From assembly GCA_035560815.1 (NCBI GenBank), contig DATMYR010000009.1, positions 9,184 to 73,183 of the forward strand: a DNA stretch of 64,000 bases. Direction: 5' to 3'. The first letter of the stretch is position 1; every line of letters begins with the position of its first letter. The notes under the pieces were generated by a model that was not told the DNA's origin, did not search any database, and saw only the letters and a list, made by a program, of their open reading frames with translations. The translations under genes were made by a program, and so were the position numbers. Shown here in pieces: positions 18,155 to 26,392 of this stretch. This DNA comes from UBA5314 sp035560815 (GTDB lineage Bacteria; Bacillota; Syntrophomonadia; Syntrophomonadales; Syntrophomonadaceae).

Positions 18155-19216
18155 ATGGAAGGAACAATGAAAGCTCTATGTTATTACGGAAAAGATGATA
18201 TGAGGCTGGTAGATAAACCAATTCCTCAGATCGAGAATAAGGATGACATTATTGTACAAGTCACCTTATCGACCATTTGTGCCAGTGATGTCCATATAAA
18301 AGATGGCCACCTTCCTCTTGTAAAACCCGGAACAGCCATTGGGCATGAATTTGTCGGCCAAGTAGTAGAAGCAGGACCTGATGTAACCAGAGTAAAAATT
18401 GGTGATCGTGTCGCTGTCAACTGTATTACCAGTTGTGGAGAATGCTTTTACTGCAAACAAGGTTTAACCAGTCATTGCGAAAAGGGCGGATGGTTTTTTG
18501 GCTATCAGGAAGACGGCTGTCAGGCCGAATATGTTAGAGTTCGCTTTGCCAATAATAGTATAGATGTCGTAAAAATACCAGATAGTTTATCCGATAAGGA
18601 TGTGCTTTTTACCGGGGATATTCTCTCTACAGGATATTTTGGAGCTGAAAATGGTAACATAAAGCCCGGAGATACGGTCGTGGTATTTGGTGCCGGTCCT
18701 GTAGGTATGTGCGCCATGCTGACTGCCCGGCTATTTGGCCCAGCTAAAATAATTGCCGTAGATACTAATGATAGCAGGTTAGATGTCGCGCTTAAAAATA
18801 AAGCAGCGGATCTAGCATTTAATCCAATAAAAGATGATGTCGTGCAAAAGGTTAAAGACCTCACTGAAGGCCGGGGAGCCGACGTGGCGATTGAAGCAGC
18901 AGGAGTTAAACCCACCTTCGATTCGGCTATAGATGTGGTTAGACCCAGTGGAACTGTTTCCATTATCGCACTTTATGCTGCGCCACAGACACTGCAAATG
19001 CAAGAAATAACCGGGAAGAATCTTACCATAAAGATGGGCTGGGTACATTCCACTAAGATGAAAAATTTGGTTGATTTAATTGCTAACGGAATAATTGACA
19101 CTAAATTCTTACAGACCCATGAAGCGCCATTGAATGACATCGTTAAAGGCTATGATATTTTTGGTGGGCAGAAAGACGGTTGCTTGAAATGGTTGGTTAC
19201 TCCTTATAAGAAATAG
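18155..19216 (+). CDS. Zinc-dependent medium-chain alcohol dehydrogenase
   Basis: NAD(H)-type MDR dehydrogenase of 353 residues, in the threonine/butanediol/secondary-alcohol group. Catalytic zinc ligands are suggested by TICASDVH and GHE. The structural zinc loop CGECFYCKQGLTSHC is complete. The Rossmann motif VFGAGPVG is followed by an Asp (AVDTND) that favours NAD over NADP. The ATG at 18155 has GGAGGGAG 9 nt upstream. A sigma-54 promoter at 18096-18111 and the upstream AcoR-like activator indicate substrate-induced expression. The exact substrate cannot be read from sequence. Confidence 0.92.
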   Translation: MEGTMKALCYYGKDDMRLVDKPIPQIENKDDIIVQVTLSTICASDVHIKDGHLPLVKPGTAIGHEFVGQVVEAGPDVTRVKIGDRVAVNCITSCGECFYCKQGLTSHCEKGGWFFGYQEDGCQAEYVRVRFANNSIDVVKIPDSLSDKDVLFTGDILSTGYFGAENGNIKPGDTVVVFGAGPVGMCAMLTARLFGPAKIIAVDTNDSRLDVALKNKAADLAFNPIKDDVVQKVKDLTEGRGADVAIEAAGVKPTFDSAIDVVRPSGTVSIIALYAAPQTLQMQEITGKNLTIKMGWVHSTKMKNLVDLIANGIIDTKFLQTHEAPLNDIVKGYDIFGGQKDGCLKWLVTPYKK

Positions 19217-19551
19217 TCAATTCGCTAAATATAAGTGTGGCAAATACAGGCACGACGTAAAATAATATGAACTCTATTACCTCCCATTCGAACTTTTGCT
19301 TTTAGCGTGGCCGATACAAGTATAGGGGTCGTAATACTCCTATTTTTTCGGCTTACCGTATTGGTAACTTGTTCTCCCGCTTGTGGTGTATTTACCACAG
19401 GATTCATGCTCATACAATTTGGCTTCGCCGCCTGCACCTTAATGGTTAGGCGGTACTTTTTTTCAGCCTAATTTTTTGAACTACTTTTTTACATATGGTC
19501 GTTAGCATAAATAGTGCGAAATGAACTCAGTAGTTGAAATTTTTGCGGTAA
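19217..19551 (+). terminator. 3' intergenic stretch with terminator after dehydrogenase
   Basis: A hairpin at 19428-19453 (CCGCCT..AGGCGG) followed by TACTTTTTTT is a plausible plus-strand terminator about 210 nt past the dehydrogenase stop. A 70-codon minus-strand frame (19225-19437) starts at a GTG with AAGG directly abutting it. Its composition is unconvincing, and I do not call it a gene. Confidence 0.5.
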
Positions 19552-20955
19552 CTAATAAAGAGCATATCCTTCATCATTTTCCAGTATGTTTCTAATAATA
19601 TTCAATGCTTCCTCTAATTTTGTACTGCTTCCCGATGCAGTAACAGCTAATCTAACTGCACGAATCGGTTTGGCTTTTCCCACGGTAAATCTTTCTGCAG
19701 CATATACTCGAACTCCAGCGCGGAATGCCTCGGCCTCAAAGCTCTCTCCTGTAAATCTTTCCGGTAGAATTAGCCATCTAAACATACATTCAGGTTCTCC
19801 CAGAACAGGGTAGCCAGATATATAGCTATTTACAATCTGATTTTGCGTTTTGGTGTAGACGCGATGTCTCTCTACGATTTTATCTGCGGTTCCACTTATA
19901 ATCAGCCGGGTGGCAAGTTCGGCCATCATGGGAGATACAGAAATATTGATATTATAGAGGGCTTCAGACAATTTCTTTGTATAAATAGTCGGGGTCGCAA
20001 CATAGGCTAGTCTTATTCCGGGAGCTATTACCTTGGAGAGGCTGGATACGTAAAGGGTGTTTTTTGGGGCATACGCTGCGATTGGAGCAGGTATATTTTC
20101 AGCCATCAGGCTGAGGGCAGCATCTTCAATCACGATCAAATTGTTGCTCCTGGCTATATCAGCAATCGTTTTTCTGGTACTGCCGGACATGGTATGAGTG
20201 GTGGGATTCTGGTAATCGGGAATCAGGTACAATCCTTTAATATTTTCATTTTTACAGGCGAACAGTAGTCCATCCCTGGCGATTTCATTGTTCTCCTGTT
20301 TAATAGGAATCAGCTGGATGCCCAGCATGCTGGCTGCGGTTTTTATACCGGGAAAGGTCACCGGGTCGGTTCCTATGCGGTCGCCGGGTTTAAATAGACT
20401 GGCCAGAATTGCAGCAAGCGTATTTTGCCCGCCGCTGGTTAGTAAAATATTCTGCGGATTGGCATCATAACCGGCCTTTTTTAGGAGTTTAGCAGCCGCC
20501 TCTTTCTGCCAAAAGGTACCCTCAGGCCTGCCATAATCAAACAGCTTGCCAAAATGGGGTTCGATGAGCATCCTTTTGATCTGCTCAGTGATTTCATCAT
20601 ATGGCTCCGATTCCGGAAACACGGCCCCCATCTCGATTATTTGCGGAAAACTGTCTTCCTTTAAAAGATAGGTATTTAAACCGGCATCTGATGACACAAA
20701 AGTGCCGTTGCCGATGGTCGCGCAAATAAGCCCCTTTTGCGTGCATAGTCTGAAGGCCCTGGAAATGGTGCTGAGGTTCACATTTAAGTAGTCGGCGAGT
20801 TCCCGCTGGGGCGGCAATTTGGTGCCGGGGGTCAGCACCCCGCTCTTGATATCGCTTTCCAGCTTTTCGGCAATAGAAGTATACAGTGGAGATTTAAGTT
20901 CCGCGGAGTTCGGCTTCCAGTTCATGGGATAGTCCGTGAAGGAATTGATAGGCAT
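19552..20955 (-). CDS. MocR-family GntR/aminotransferase regulator
   Basis: Fusion of an N-terminal GntR winged helix (about residues 22-90: LESDIKSGVLTPGTKLPPQR, then ADYLNVNLSTISRAFRL) to a class I aminotransferase-like domain (100-460). The PLP lysine is in SSLSKVIAPGIRL. It starts at ATG 20955 with AGGAGG 6 nt upstream. Characterised members include PdxR and GabR, which use PLP and an amino-containing effector and often control a divergent gene. Here the divergent neighbour is panB, across an 11-bp-arm palindrome. It is probably autoregulated, because a TATAAT for this gene falls inside the palindrome spacer. Confidence 0.9.
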   Translation of the reverse strand: MPINSFTDYPMNWKPNSAELKSPLYTSIAEKLESDIKSGVLTPGTKLPPQRELADYLNVNLSTISRAFRLCTQKGLICATIGNGTFVSSDAGLNTYLLKEDSFPQIIEMGAVFPESEPYDEITEQIKRMLIEPHFGKLFDYGRPEGTFWQKEAAAKLLKKAGYDANPQNILLTSGGQNTLAAILASLFKPGDRIGTDPVTFPGIKTAASMLGIQLIPIKQENNEIARDGLLFACKNENIKGLYLIPDYQNPTTHTMSGSTRKTIADIARSNNLIVIEDAALSLMAENIPAPIAAYAPKNTLYVSSLSKVIAPGIRLAYVATPTIYTKKLSEALYNINISVSPMMAELATRLIISGTADKIVERHRVYTKTQNQIVNSYISGYPVLGEPECMFRWLILPERFTGESFEAEAFRAGVRVYAAERFTVGKAKPIRAVRLAVTASGSSTKLEEALNIIRNILENDEGYALY

Positions 20956-20979
20956 TTGCTGCCTCCTATTTAAAATTGT

Positions 20980-21009
20980 TTTGCATACAATTATACCGTT
21001 GTATGCAAA
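20980..21009. promoter_or_regulatory. Palindromic operator between mocR-type gene and panB
   Basis: Perfect inverted repeat with 11-bp arms, TTTGCATACAA and TTGTATGCAAA, separated by 8 bp. The right arm includes a TTGTAT that can serve as -35, 18 bp from TATACT (21023-21028), for panB. The spacer holds a minus-strand TATAAT for the regulator. It is the likely binding site of the MocR-type protein. Confidence 0.75.
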
Positions 21010-21118
21010 CCATTGACATTGCTATACTCAAAACAAAAAAGGCGCCTATTACTGAATGGTTATTTATATCTAACTCAGTATGAACGAAATACAGCTAAAT
21101 TTAGCAAGGAGTGGGACA

Positions 21119-21982
21119 GTGGAAAAACAAAAAGCCAATATATTGAAATTTAAAGAAATGAAGCAGCAGGGAAAAAAGATCACTATGGTCACGGTGTATG
21201 ACTTTGCCATGATGTCCCAGGTGGATAAGACCGATATAGACATGATACTGGTAGGCGATTCCGGAGCCATGACCATGATGGGCTATGAATCAACCGTGCA
21301 TATTGATTTAGATACCATGCTGTTTTTTTGTAAGGCGGTCGCTAATGCCGGTAAACACACCTTCATGGTAGCAGATATGCCCTTTATGACATATGAATTG
21401 GGACCCAAAGAAGCTATGATTAATGCCAGTCGGATGATCAGGGAAGGGCGCATGGATGCACTGAAGTTGGAAGGCGGGGAATGGATCGCCGATACGGTGG
21501 CCGCGTTAGTAAAGTCCGGTATACCGGTGATGGGGCATATTGGTTTAACTCCGCAGAGAGCCGCTCAATTGGGCGGTTTCAAAGTACAGGGCAAAAGCCT
21601 GGAAGGCGCCAAACAAATCGTCAAAGATGCATTGGCTCTGGAAAGGGCGGGGGCATTTGCGATTACCCTGGAAGCCATCCCCAGCCCGGTAGCTAAGATT
21701 ATTACAGAATCAGTCCAAGTCCCTACCATTGGCATTGGAGCGGGAAACAGCTGCGACGGCCAGGTGCTGGTCATTCATGACCTTTTAGGCCTGTTTGACA
21801 GGTTTACTCCCAAATTTGTAAAACGCTACGCCAATATGGGCGCAGATATGCAAGAAGCATTAAACACCTATTCCAGGGAAGTGCGAGATGGTGTATTCCC
21901 GGATCAAGAACATTCTTTTAATATGTCCCAGGAGTTAACTGAAAGGTTACAAGCTGAATTGCGTAAAGAAAGCATTTTGTAA
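21119..21982 (+). CDS. panB: PanB-family 3-methyl-2-oxobutanoate hydroxymethyltransferase
   Basis: Transfers a hydroxymethyl group from methylene-tetrahydrofolate to ketoisovalerate to give ketopantoate (pantothenate/CoA pathway). Family residues are present: ILVGDS, VADMPF, KLEGG, GHIGLTPQ and the catalytic Glu of TLEAIPSP. Length is 287 residues, as usual. The GTG at 21119 has AAGGAG 7 nt upstream and fits the family start better than the ATG at 21080. panC and panD are not nearby. The sequence near residues 25-65 (MVTVYDFAMMSQVDKTDIDM) is somewhat divergent, so a related substrate in a paralogue is possible. Transcribed divergently from the MocR-type regulator. Confidence 0.85.
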   Translation: MEKQKANILKFKEMKQQGKKITMVTVYDFAMMSQVDKTDIDMILVGDSGAMTMMGYESTVHIDLDTMLFFCKAVANAGKHTFMVADMPFMTYELGPKEAMINASRMIREGRMDALKLEGGEWIADTVAALVKSGIPVMGHIGLTPQRAAQLGGFKVQGKSLEGAKQIVKDALALERAGAFAITLEAIPSPVAKIITESVQVPTIGIGAGNSCDGQVLVIHDLLGLFDRFTPKFVKRYANMGADMQEALNTYSREVRDGVFPDQEHSFNMSQELTERLQAELRKESIL

Positions 21983-22002
21983 AATGAAGCTACATTTTAC
22001 CA

Positions 22003-22084
22003 AGTATTTCTCATTTGTTTTGGAGTATTTATATGTATTCCCGGCTATTTGTACCTATTACGGCTACTCCGGGCTATAACAATT
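22003..22084. repeat. L-arm beside intact tRNA-Ser(GGA), repeat site D
   Basis: Begins 21 bp after the panB stop. Highly similar to 7770-7856 and, for 26 bp, identical to 2277-2302. It contains CGGCTATTTGTACC and CGGCTACTCCGGGCT. Related words recur in the R-arms at 8150 and 15580 in the same orientation, as arm-type integrase sites would. Confidence 0.65.
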
Positions 22085-22098
22085 GTAAGAAATATCAA

Positions 22099-22131
22099 AA
22101 TGGGGGTTTCGGCTACATCACCGAAACCCCC
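22099..22131 (-). terminator. Terminator after tRNA-Ser(GGA)
   Basis: GGGGGTTTCGG and CCGAAACCCCC form an 11-bp stem, followed on the minus strand by ATTTTGATATTTC. Copies of this hairpin travel with the tRNA fragments at sites A, B and C. Confidence 0.8.
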
Positions 22132-22144
22132 GTCGTTTCCTAAG

Positions 22145-22239
22145 TGGCGGAGAGAGGGGGATTCGAACCCCCGATGGAGCTTTTGACCCCATACTCGATT
22201 TCCAGTCGAGCGCCTTCAGCCAAACTCAGCCATCTCTCC
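22145..22239 (-). tRNA. tRNA-Ser(GGA)
   Basis: Ninety-five nt including CCA, with GGAGAGA/TCTCTCC acceptor, TTCGAAT T-loop, long variable arm and anticodon loop CTGGAAA. Reads UCC/UCU. Its 3' 62 nt are duplicated at 15408-15469, and with an insertion at 7918-8032. It matches the UCC specifier of the T-box at 27727. Confidence 0.97.
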
Positions 22240-22307
22240 ACGCAAAAATATTCAGTTGTCTGGCCCTTTAACGGCCCGGTATATAATCCTTTTACAAGGT
22301 TCTTCCC

Positions 22308-22400
22308 TGGCGGAGAGAGTGAGATTCGAACTCACGAGGCGGGTATCAGCCACCTACTCGATTTCGAGTCGAGCGCCTTCGGCCCCTCGGCCATCTCTCC
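22308..22400 (-). tRNA. tRNA-Ser(CGA)
   Basis: Ninety-three nt with CCA, long variable arm and anticodon loop CTCGAAA. The tadA reading frame runs 47 nt into its 5' half on the same strand. Confidence 0.97.
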
Positions 22401-22842
22401 TCAAATCTGCAAAAAATGCAGTGAGCGGTTCTGCACACTCTTCCTTTAGAATTCCGGCTTGCACTTGCACCTGGTGATTGAGTCCTGGACAGCGAACGAT
22501 ATCTAATACTGAGCCTGCTGCTCCCCCTTTTTCATCCCAGGCTCCGAAAACCAGTCTACCCAAACGGGCATTGATCATGGCTCCGGCGCACATGGGGCAG
22601 GGTTCAAGGGTACAATATAGGGTGGCTTCTTGCAAACGCCAAGTTCCAAGATGCCGTGCGGCTCTTTGTAGGGCCAACAGTTCCGCGTGAGCGGTGGCAT
22701 CTTCCAGGATAAGCTTTTCATTCCCGGCTTGAGCGATTACCTGCCCGTTCTGAACCACCACAGCGCCCACCGGAATCTCTCCCGCTCGGGCCGCTTCTCG
22801 GGCTATTTCCAAGGCCAATCTCATGTATTCTTCATCCCGCAA
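22354..22842 (-). CDS. tadA: tRNA-specific adenosine deaminase
   Basis: Converts A34 to inosine in tRNA-Arg(ACG). Zinc deaminase signature: HAE (ATAHAELLAL) and PCPMCAGAM with the two Cys ligands. Residues 1-145 match TadA of about 150-160 residues. The start is TTG at 22842 (LRDEEYMRLALEIA fits the family N-terminus), although its Shine-Dalgarno is weak; the ATG at codon 7 is the alternative. The last 16 codons (DGRGAEGARLEIE tail) are encoded inside tRNA-Ser(CGA). Its substrate tRNA-Arg(ACG) is encoded about 125 bp upstream in the same orientation. Confidence 0.95.
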   Translation of the reverse strand: MRDEEYMRLALEIAREAARAGEIPVGAVVVQNGQVIAQAGNEKLILEDATAHAELLALQRAARHLGTWRLQEATLYCTLEPCPMCAGAMINARLGRLVFGAWDEKGGAAGSVLDIVRCPGLNHQVQVQAGILKEECAEPLTAFFADLRRDGRGAEGARLEIE

Positions 22843-22858
22843 GGGAAATCACCGCCAA

Positions 22859-22935
22859 TGGTGCGCCCGAAGGGACTCGAACCCCTGGCCCACGGTTTAG
22901 GAAACCGTTGCTCTGTCCTGCTGAGCTACGGGCGC
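22859..22935 (-). tRNA. tRNA-Arg(CCU)
   Basis: Seventy-seven nt with GCGCCCG/CGGGCGC acceptor, encoded CCA and anticodon loop TTCCTAA. It lies 16 bp from the tadA start. Confidence 0.96.
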
Positions 22936-22967
22936 ATGGACTGTCACCTTAAAATCTTAAAAATAAA

Positions 22968-23044
<77 letters not shown>

Positions 23045-23100
23045 GTATGAGTATCTTTTATATTTTTGGCACTCCGAATTACGGAAGTGATATAAACAAG

Positions 23101-23194
23101 TGGCGGAGAGGGCGGGATTCGAACCCGCGAGACAGGTATTAGCCATCTACTCGCTTAGCAGGCGAGCGCCTTCAGCCGACTCGGCCACCTCTCC
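23101..23194 (-). tRNA. tRNA-Ser(GCU)
   Basis: Ninety-four nt with long variable arm, encoded CCA and anticodon loop CTGCTAA. Reads AGC/AGU. Confidence 0.97.
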
Positions 23195-23221
23195 ATGCGT
23201 CATTGGGCTGGGGGAATAATC

Positions 23222-23311
23222 TGGCGGAGGAGGTGGGATTCGAACCCACGGAACCCGTAAAGGTTCAACGGTTTTCAAGACCGCCTCCTTCAACCGCTCG
23301 GACACCCCTCC
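23222..23311 (-). tRNA. tRNA-Ser(UGA)
   Basis: Ninety nt with long variable arm, encoded CCA and anticodon loop CTTGAAA. Reads UCA and wobble codons. It is the first tRNA downstream of serS, about 130 bp away. Confidence 0.97.
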
Positions 23312-23438
23312 GAATAAATGGTTCCTCGCTTATGCCCAGTGCATTGAAAAGTTTATCACAGGCCCCTGAGGTTGTCAATAATCCCCGTAGGCTTCTGCTG
23401 ATTCCTCATGTCATTCCTGGAAGCCACAAGCGTTATTT

Positions 23439-24710
23439 TCAGCGAATACGATCCTTCCCCCCCATATAAGGGCGCAGGCTTTCGGGAATGATTATCGATC
23501 CATCCTTCTCTTGGTAGTTTTCCATGATGGCAGCTACTGTACGTCCCACTGCGACACCAGATCCGTTCAGGGTATGGACAAATTGCGGTTTGGCTTTAGG
23601 CTCGGGGCGATAGCGGATATTGGCCCGGCGGGCCTGAAAATCCTCGCAATTTGAACAGGAAGATATCTCTTTGTAGGCATTGTAGCTGGGCATCCATACT
23701 TCCAAATCATAAGTTTTCGCAGAGGAAAACCCCATATCCCCAGTGCAGAGCAAGACCACCCGGTAAGGCAGCCCCAGCAACTGCAGAACCCGCTCAGCAT
23801 TGGCGGTTAGTTTCTCCAGTTCTTCATAGGAATCTTCCGGCTCTACCAGCTTTACCAGTTCTACTTTGTTAAACTGGTGCTGGCGAATAACTCCCCGGGT
23901 GTCCCTGCCGCTGGACCCGGCTTCGGCTCGAAAACAGGGCGTGTAGGCAGTTAAATAAATCGGAAGTTGAGCTGCATCTAGAATCTCCTCCCTGTGCAGA
24001 TTGGTTAAAGGCACCTCCGCGGTTGGTATCAGATACATTTCCCGCCCTTCCACCTTGAACATATCCTCAGCAAATTTTGGCAACTGCCCGGTGCCGACCA
24101 TGCAATCACTAGTGACCATGAAAGGCATCCACATCTCCCGGTAGCCATGCTGACCGGTGTGAACATCAAGGAAAAAGTTGATGACCGCTCTCTCCAGGCG
24201 GGCGCCCATTCCTTTATATACTGTAAACCGCGCCCCGGAGAGTTTGGCGGCCCTTTCGAAGTCCAAAATGTCCAGGTTAGTGCCCAGATCCCAGTGGGGT
24301 TGGGGTTCAAAATCGAATTGCCGGGGCTCCCCCCAGCGGCGCATTTCCAGATTGCTCTCCTCGTCGGGGCCCACCGGAACCGATTCATGCGGCAGATTGG
24401 GCACATTGAGGAGGATATCTTCCATGCCTTCTTCCAGGAATTTCACCTGGTCGTCCAGATCTTTGATTTCCTGTCCGACCTGGCGCACTTTTTCCATAAG
24501 CTCCTGAGCGTCCTGCCCGGCTTTTTTCATTTGGCCGATTTCCTGGGAACTGCTGTTGCGAAAATTCTTTAACTCCTCCACCTGACCCAGGGCCTTACGC
24601 CATTGAAGATCAAGCTCCAGAAATCGGTCCAGCGCTCCCGTCAGGGATCTTTTTCGCAGGGCTTGATCCACCAGTTCCGGATGGGATCGTATGTACTTGA
24701 TATCTAACAT
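23439..24710 (-). CDS. serS: Seryl-tRNA synthetase
   Basis: Class II synthetase charging tRNA-Ser (and tRNA-Sec for selenocysteine synthesis). The N-terminal long helical arm spans about residues 25-105 (QVEELKNFRNSSSQEIGQMK). Motif 2 (TPCFRAEAGSSGRDTRGVIRQHQF) and motif 3 (GSGVAVGRTVAAIMEN) are intact; length is 423. The ATG at 24710 is 7 nt after GGAGG and is preferred over an upstream ATG at 24728. It lies 62 bp after serA on the same strand and just before the four tRNA-Ser genes, so it may share the T-box leader. Confidence 0.97.
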   Translation of the reverse strand: MLDIKYIRSHPELVDQALRKRSLTGALDRFLELDLQWRKALGQVEELKNFRNSSSQEIGQMKKAGQDAQELMEKVRQVGQEIKDLDDQVKFLEEGMEDILLNVPNLPHESVPVGPDEESNLEMRRWGEPRQFDFEPQPHWDLGTNLDILDFERAAKLSGARFTVYKGMGARLERAVINFFLDVHTGQHGYREMWMPFMVTSDCMVGTGQLPKFAEDMFKVEGREMYLIPTAEVPLTNLHREEILDAAQLPIYLTAYTPCFRAEAGSSGRDTRGVIRQHQFNKVELVKLVEPEDSYEELEKLTANAERVLQLLGLPYRVVLLCTGDMGFSSAKTYDLEVWMPSYNAYKEISSCSNCEDFQARRANIRYRPEPKAKPQFVHTLNGSGVAVGRTVAAIMENYQEKDGSIIIPESLRPYMGGKDRIR

Positions 24711-24772
24711 AAGCCATCCTCCCATCATTCTTTCTAAGCGGTATTATACTGCCGCAGGCGCACCCAGGACTT

Positions 24773-26368
24773 CTAGAAATTCAAGAGGATCGGAATCCCC
24801 ATGACGCCATCCAGCCCCGCCAGCTTTTCTAATACCTCTTTTTCAACCTTATTATCAACATTCAATATCATGATGGATTTTTCACCTTTACTCTGGCGGG
24901 CTACCTTCATTCCGGCGATATTGACCCCTTCGTCACCTAACGCGGTGGCAAAAGGCCCGATCACCCGGGGGCGGTCTTCTATTTCCACTAGAAGCACCAT
25001 TCCATTCAGTTCCGTCTCTATCTCATAGCCCTTGATTTCAACCAAAAGAGGATTCCTTGACCGGGAAAGGGTTCCGGCAATGTCCAGTTCTCGATCGTGA
25101 TTAAAAATCCTGGCAGTAATCAAGTTTTTATAACGTTTGGGGCTTTGCGGTTCTTTCTTTTCATATACCTTGATGCCCCGGTCTTCGGCCATCAGCCGGG
25201 CATTTACGTAGTTGACCTTTTCCTCCATAATGGGTTCTAACATGCCTTTTAAATAGGCAATGGTCAGCATTTCCGTTTCATTGCTTGAGATCGGTCCGCT
25301 GTAGGTTAATTCCACACGACTGACCGGCACCTTTTCCAATTGGAAATAGATCTTCCCCATCTTTTCCGCCAGCGTGATGTACGGCTTCAAATATTCCAGT
25401 TCCTCAGTGAGCATAGTGGGCAGGTTAACAACATTGGGGACAATGTCGCCTCTCAAAGCCATGATTACCTGTTCGGCGATGTTTTCACCCACTCGCTTTT
25501 GGGCTTCAAAGGTATCTGCACCTAAATGGGGGGTGACTACCACGTTGTCGTATTTAAACAGAGGGTTGCCGGTGCTGGGTTCTTTTTCAAAAACATCCAA
25601 CCCGGCGCTGTGAACTTTTCCTTCCTCCAATCCTTGCAGGAGAGCCGCTTCTTTTATGATGCCGCCCCGAGCGCAGTTGACTACCCGCACCCCGTCTTTG
25701 GCCAGTTTGAGTATGTTTTCATCGATCATGTGCATGGTCTCTTCATTGCGGGGGGTGTGGACGGTGATAAAATCCGCTTCTCTGACCAGATCTTCCAGTG
25801 TCTGCATTTTCTCAGCGCCAAAACGCTCAAATCGCTCATTGGCGATATAGGGATCGTAGGCGATGACGCGCATATTAAAAGCTCCAAGCCGGATGGCTAC
25901 CATAGACCCAATGCGTCCCAGGCCAACGATTCCTACTGTTTTTCCATATAGCTCTACTCCCCGGAAAGGTTTGCGATCCCAGTTGCCTGCTTTCAGGAAA
26001 TGGTTGGCCCAGGCAGTCTTGCGCGCCGATGAGAGCAAGAGGCTTATGGTCTGTTCGGCCGCTGATATGGTATTGCTGTCCGGGGTATTAGCCACGACGA
26101 CTCCATAGCGGGTGCAAATGTCCACATTGATGTTATCCACACCATTGCCGGCCCGACCTACTACTTTGAGCCGGGGAACGCCATTATTAATCAGTTCCTC
26201 ATCGACTTTGGTTACACTTCTAACGATCAGGGCATCATACTGCCCGATTATACTCAGTAGTTCTTCCCGGGAGATTCCATCCCGGTAATCTACTTCCAGT
26301 TCTGTTTTTAGCAATTCGATGCCTTCATCCGCGATCCGTTCCGTCACGATGACTCTCTTCTTTTCCAC
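24773..26368 (-). CDS. serA: D-3-phosphoglycerate dehydrogenase, ACT-containing
   Basis: First step of serine synthesis: 3-phosphoglycerate to 3-phosphohydroxypyruvate. The Rossmann motif GLGRIGSMVA is near residue 150, with the catalytic Arg in CARGG, a Glu and the His of TPHLGADT. It is the long form (531 residues), with an allosteric substrate-binding domain and a C-terminal ACT domain (EIEDRPRVIGPFATALGDEGVNIAGM) for serine feedback. It starts at GTG 26368 with AAGGAG upstream. It follows the aminotransferase by 24 bp. Confidence 0.97.
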   Translation of the reverse strand: MEKKRVIVTERIADEGIELLKTELEVDYRDGISREELLSIIGQYDALIVRSVTKVDEELINNGVPRLKVVGRAGNGVDNINVDICTRYGVVVANTPDSNTISAAEQTISLLLSSARKTAWANHFLKAGNWDRKPFRGVELYGKTVGIVGLGRIGSMVAIRLGAFNMRVIAYDPYIANERFERFGAEKMQTLEDLVREADFITVHTPRNEETMHMIDENILKLAKDGVRVVNCARGGIIKEAALLQGLEEGKVHSAGLDVFEKEPSTGNPLFKYDNVVVTPHLGADTFEAQKRVGENIAEQVIMALRGDIVPNVVNLPTMLTEELEYLKPYITLAEKMGKIYFQLEKVPVSRVELTYSGPISSNETEMLTIAYLKGMLEPIMEEKVNYVNARLMAEDRGIKVYEKKEPQSPKRYKNLITARIFNHDRELDIAGTLSRSRNPLLVEIKGYEIETELNGMVLLVEIEDRPRVIGPFATALGDEGVNIAGMKVARQSKGEKSIMILNVDNKVEKEVLEKLAGLDGVMGIPILLNF

Positions 26369-26392
26369 GCTTGGATCTCCTTTCTGCCGGTG

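Noticed and set aside
19225..19437. 70-codon minus-strand frame after the dehydrogenase
   Set aside because: GTG start with AAGG abutting it; overlaps a probable plus-strand terminator; no recognisable domain.
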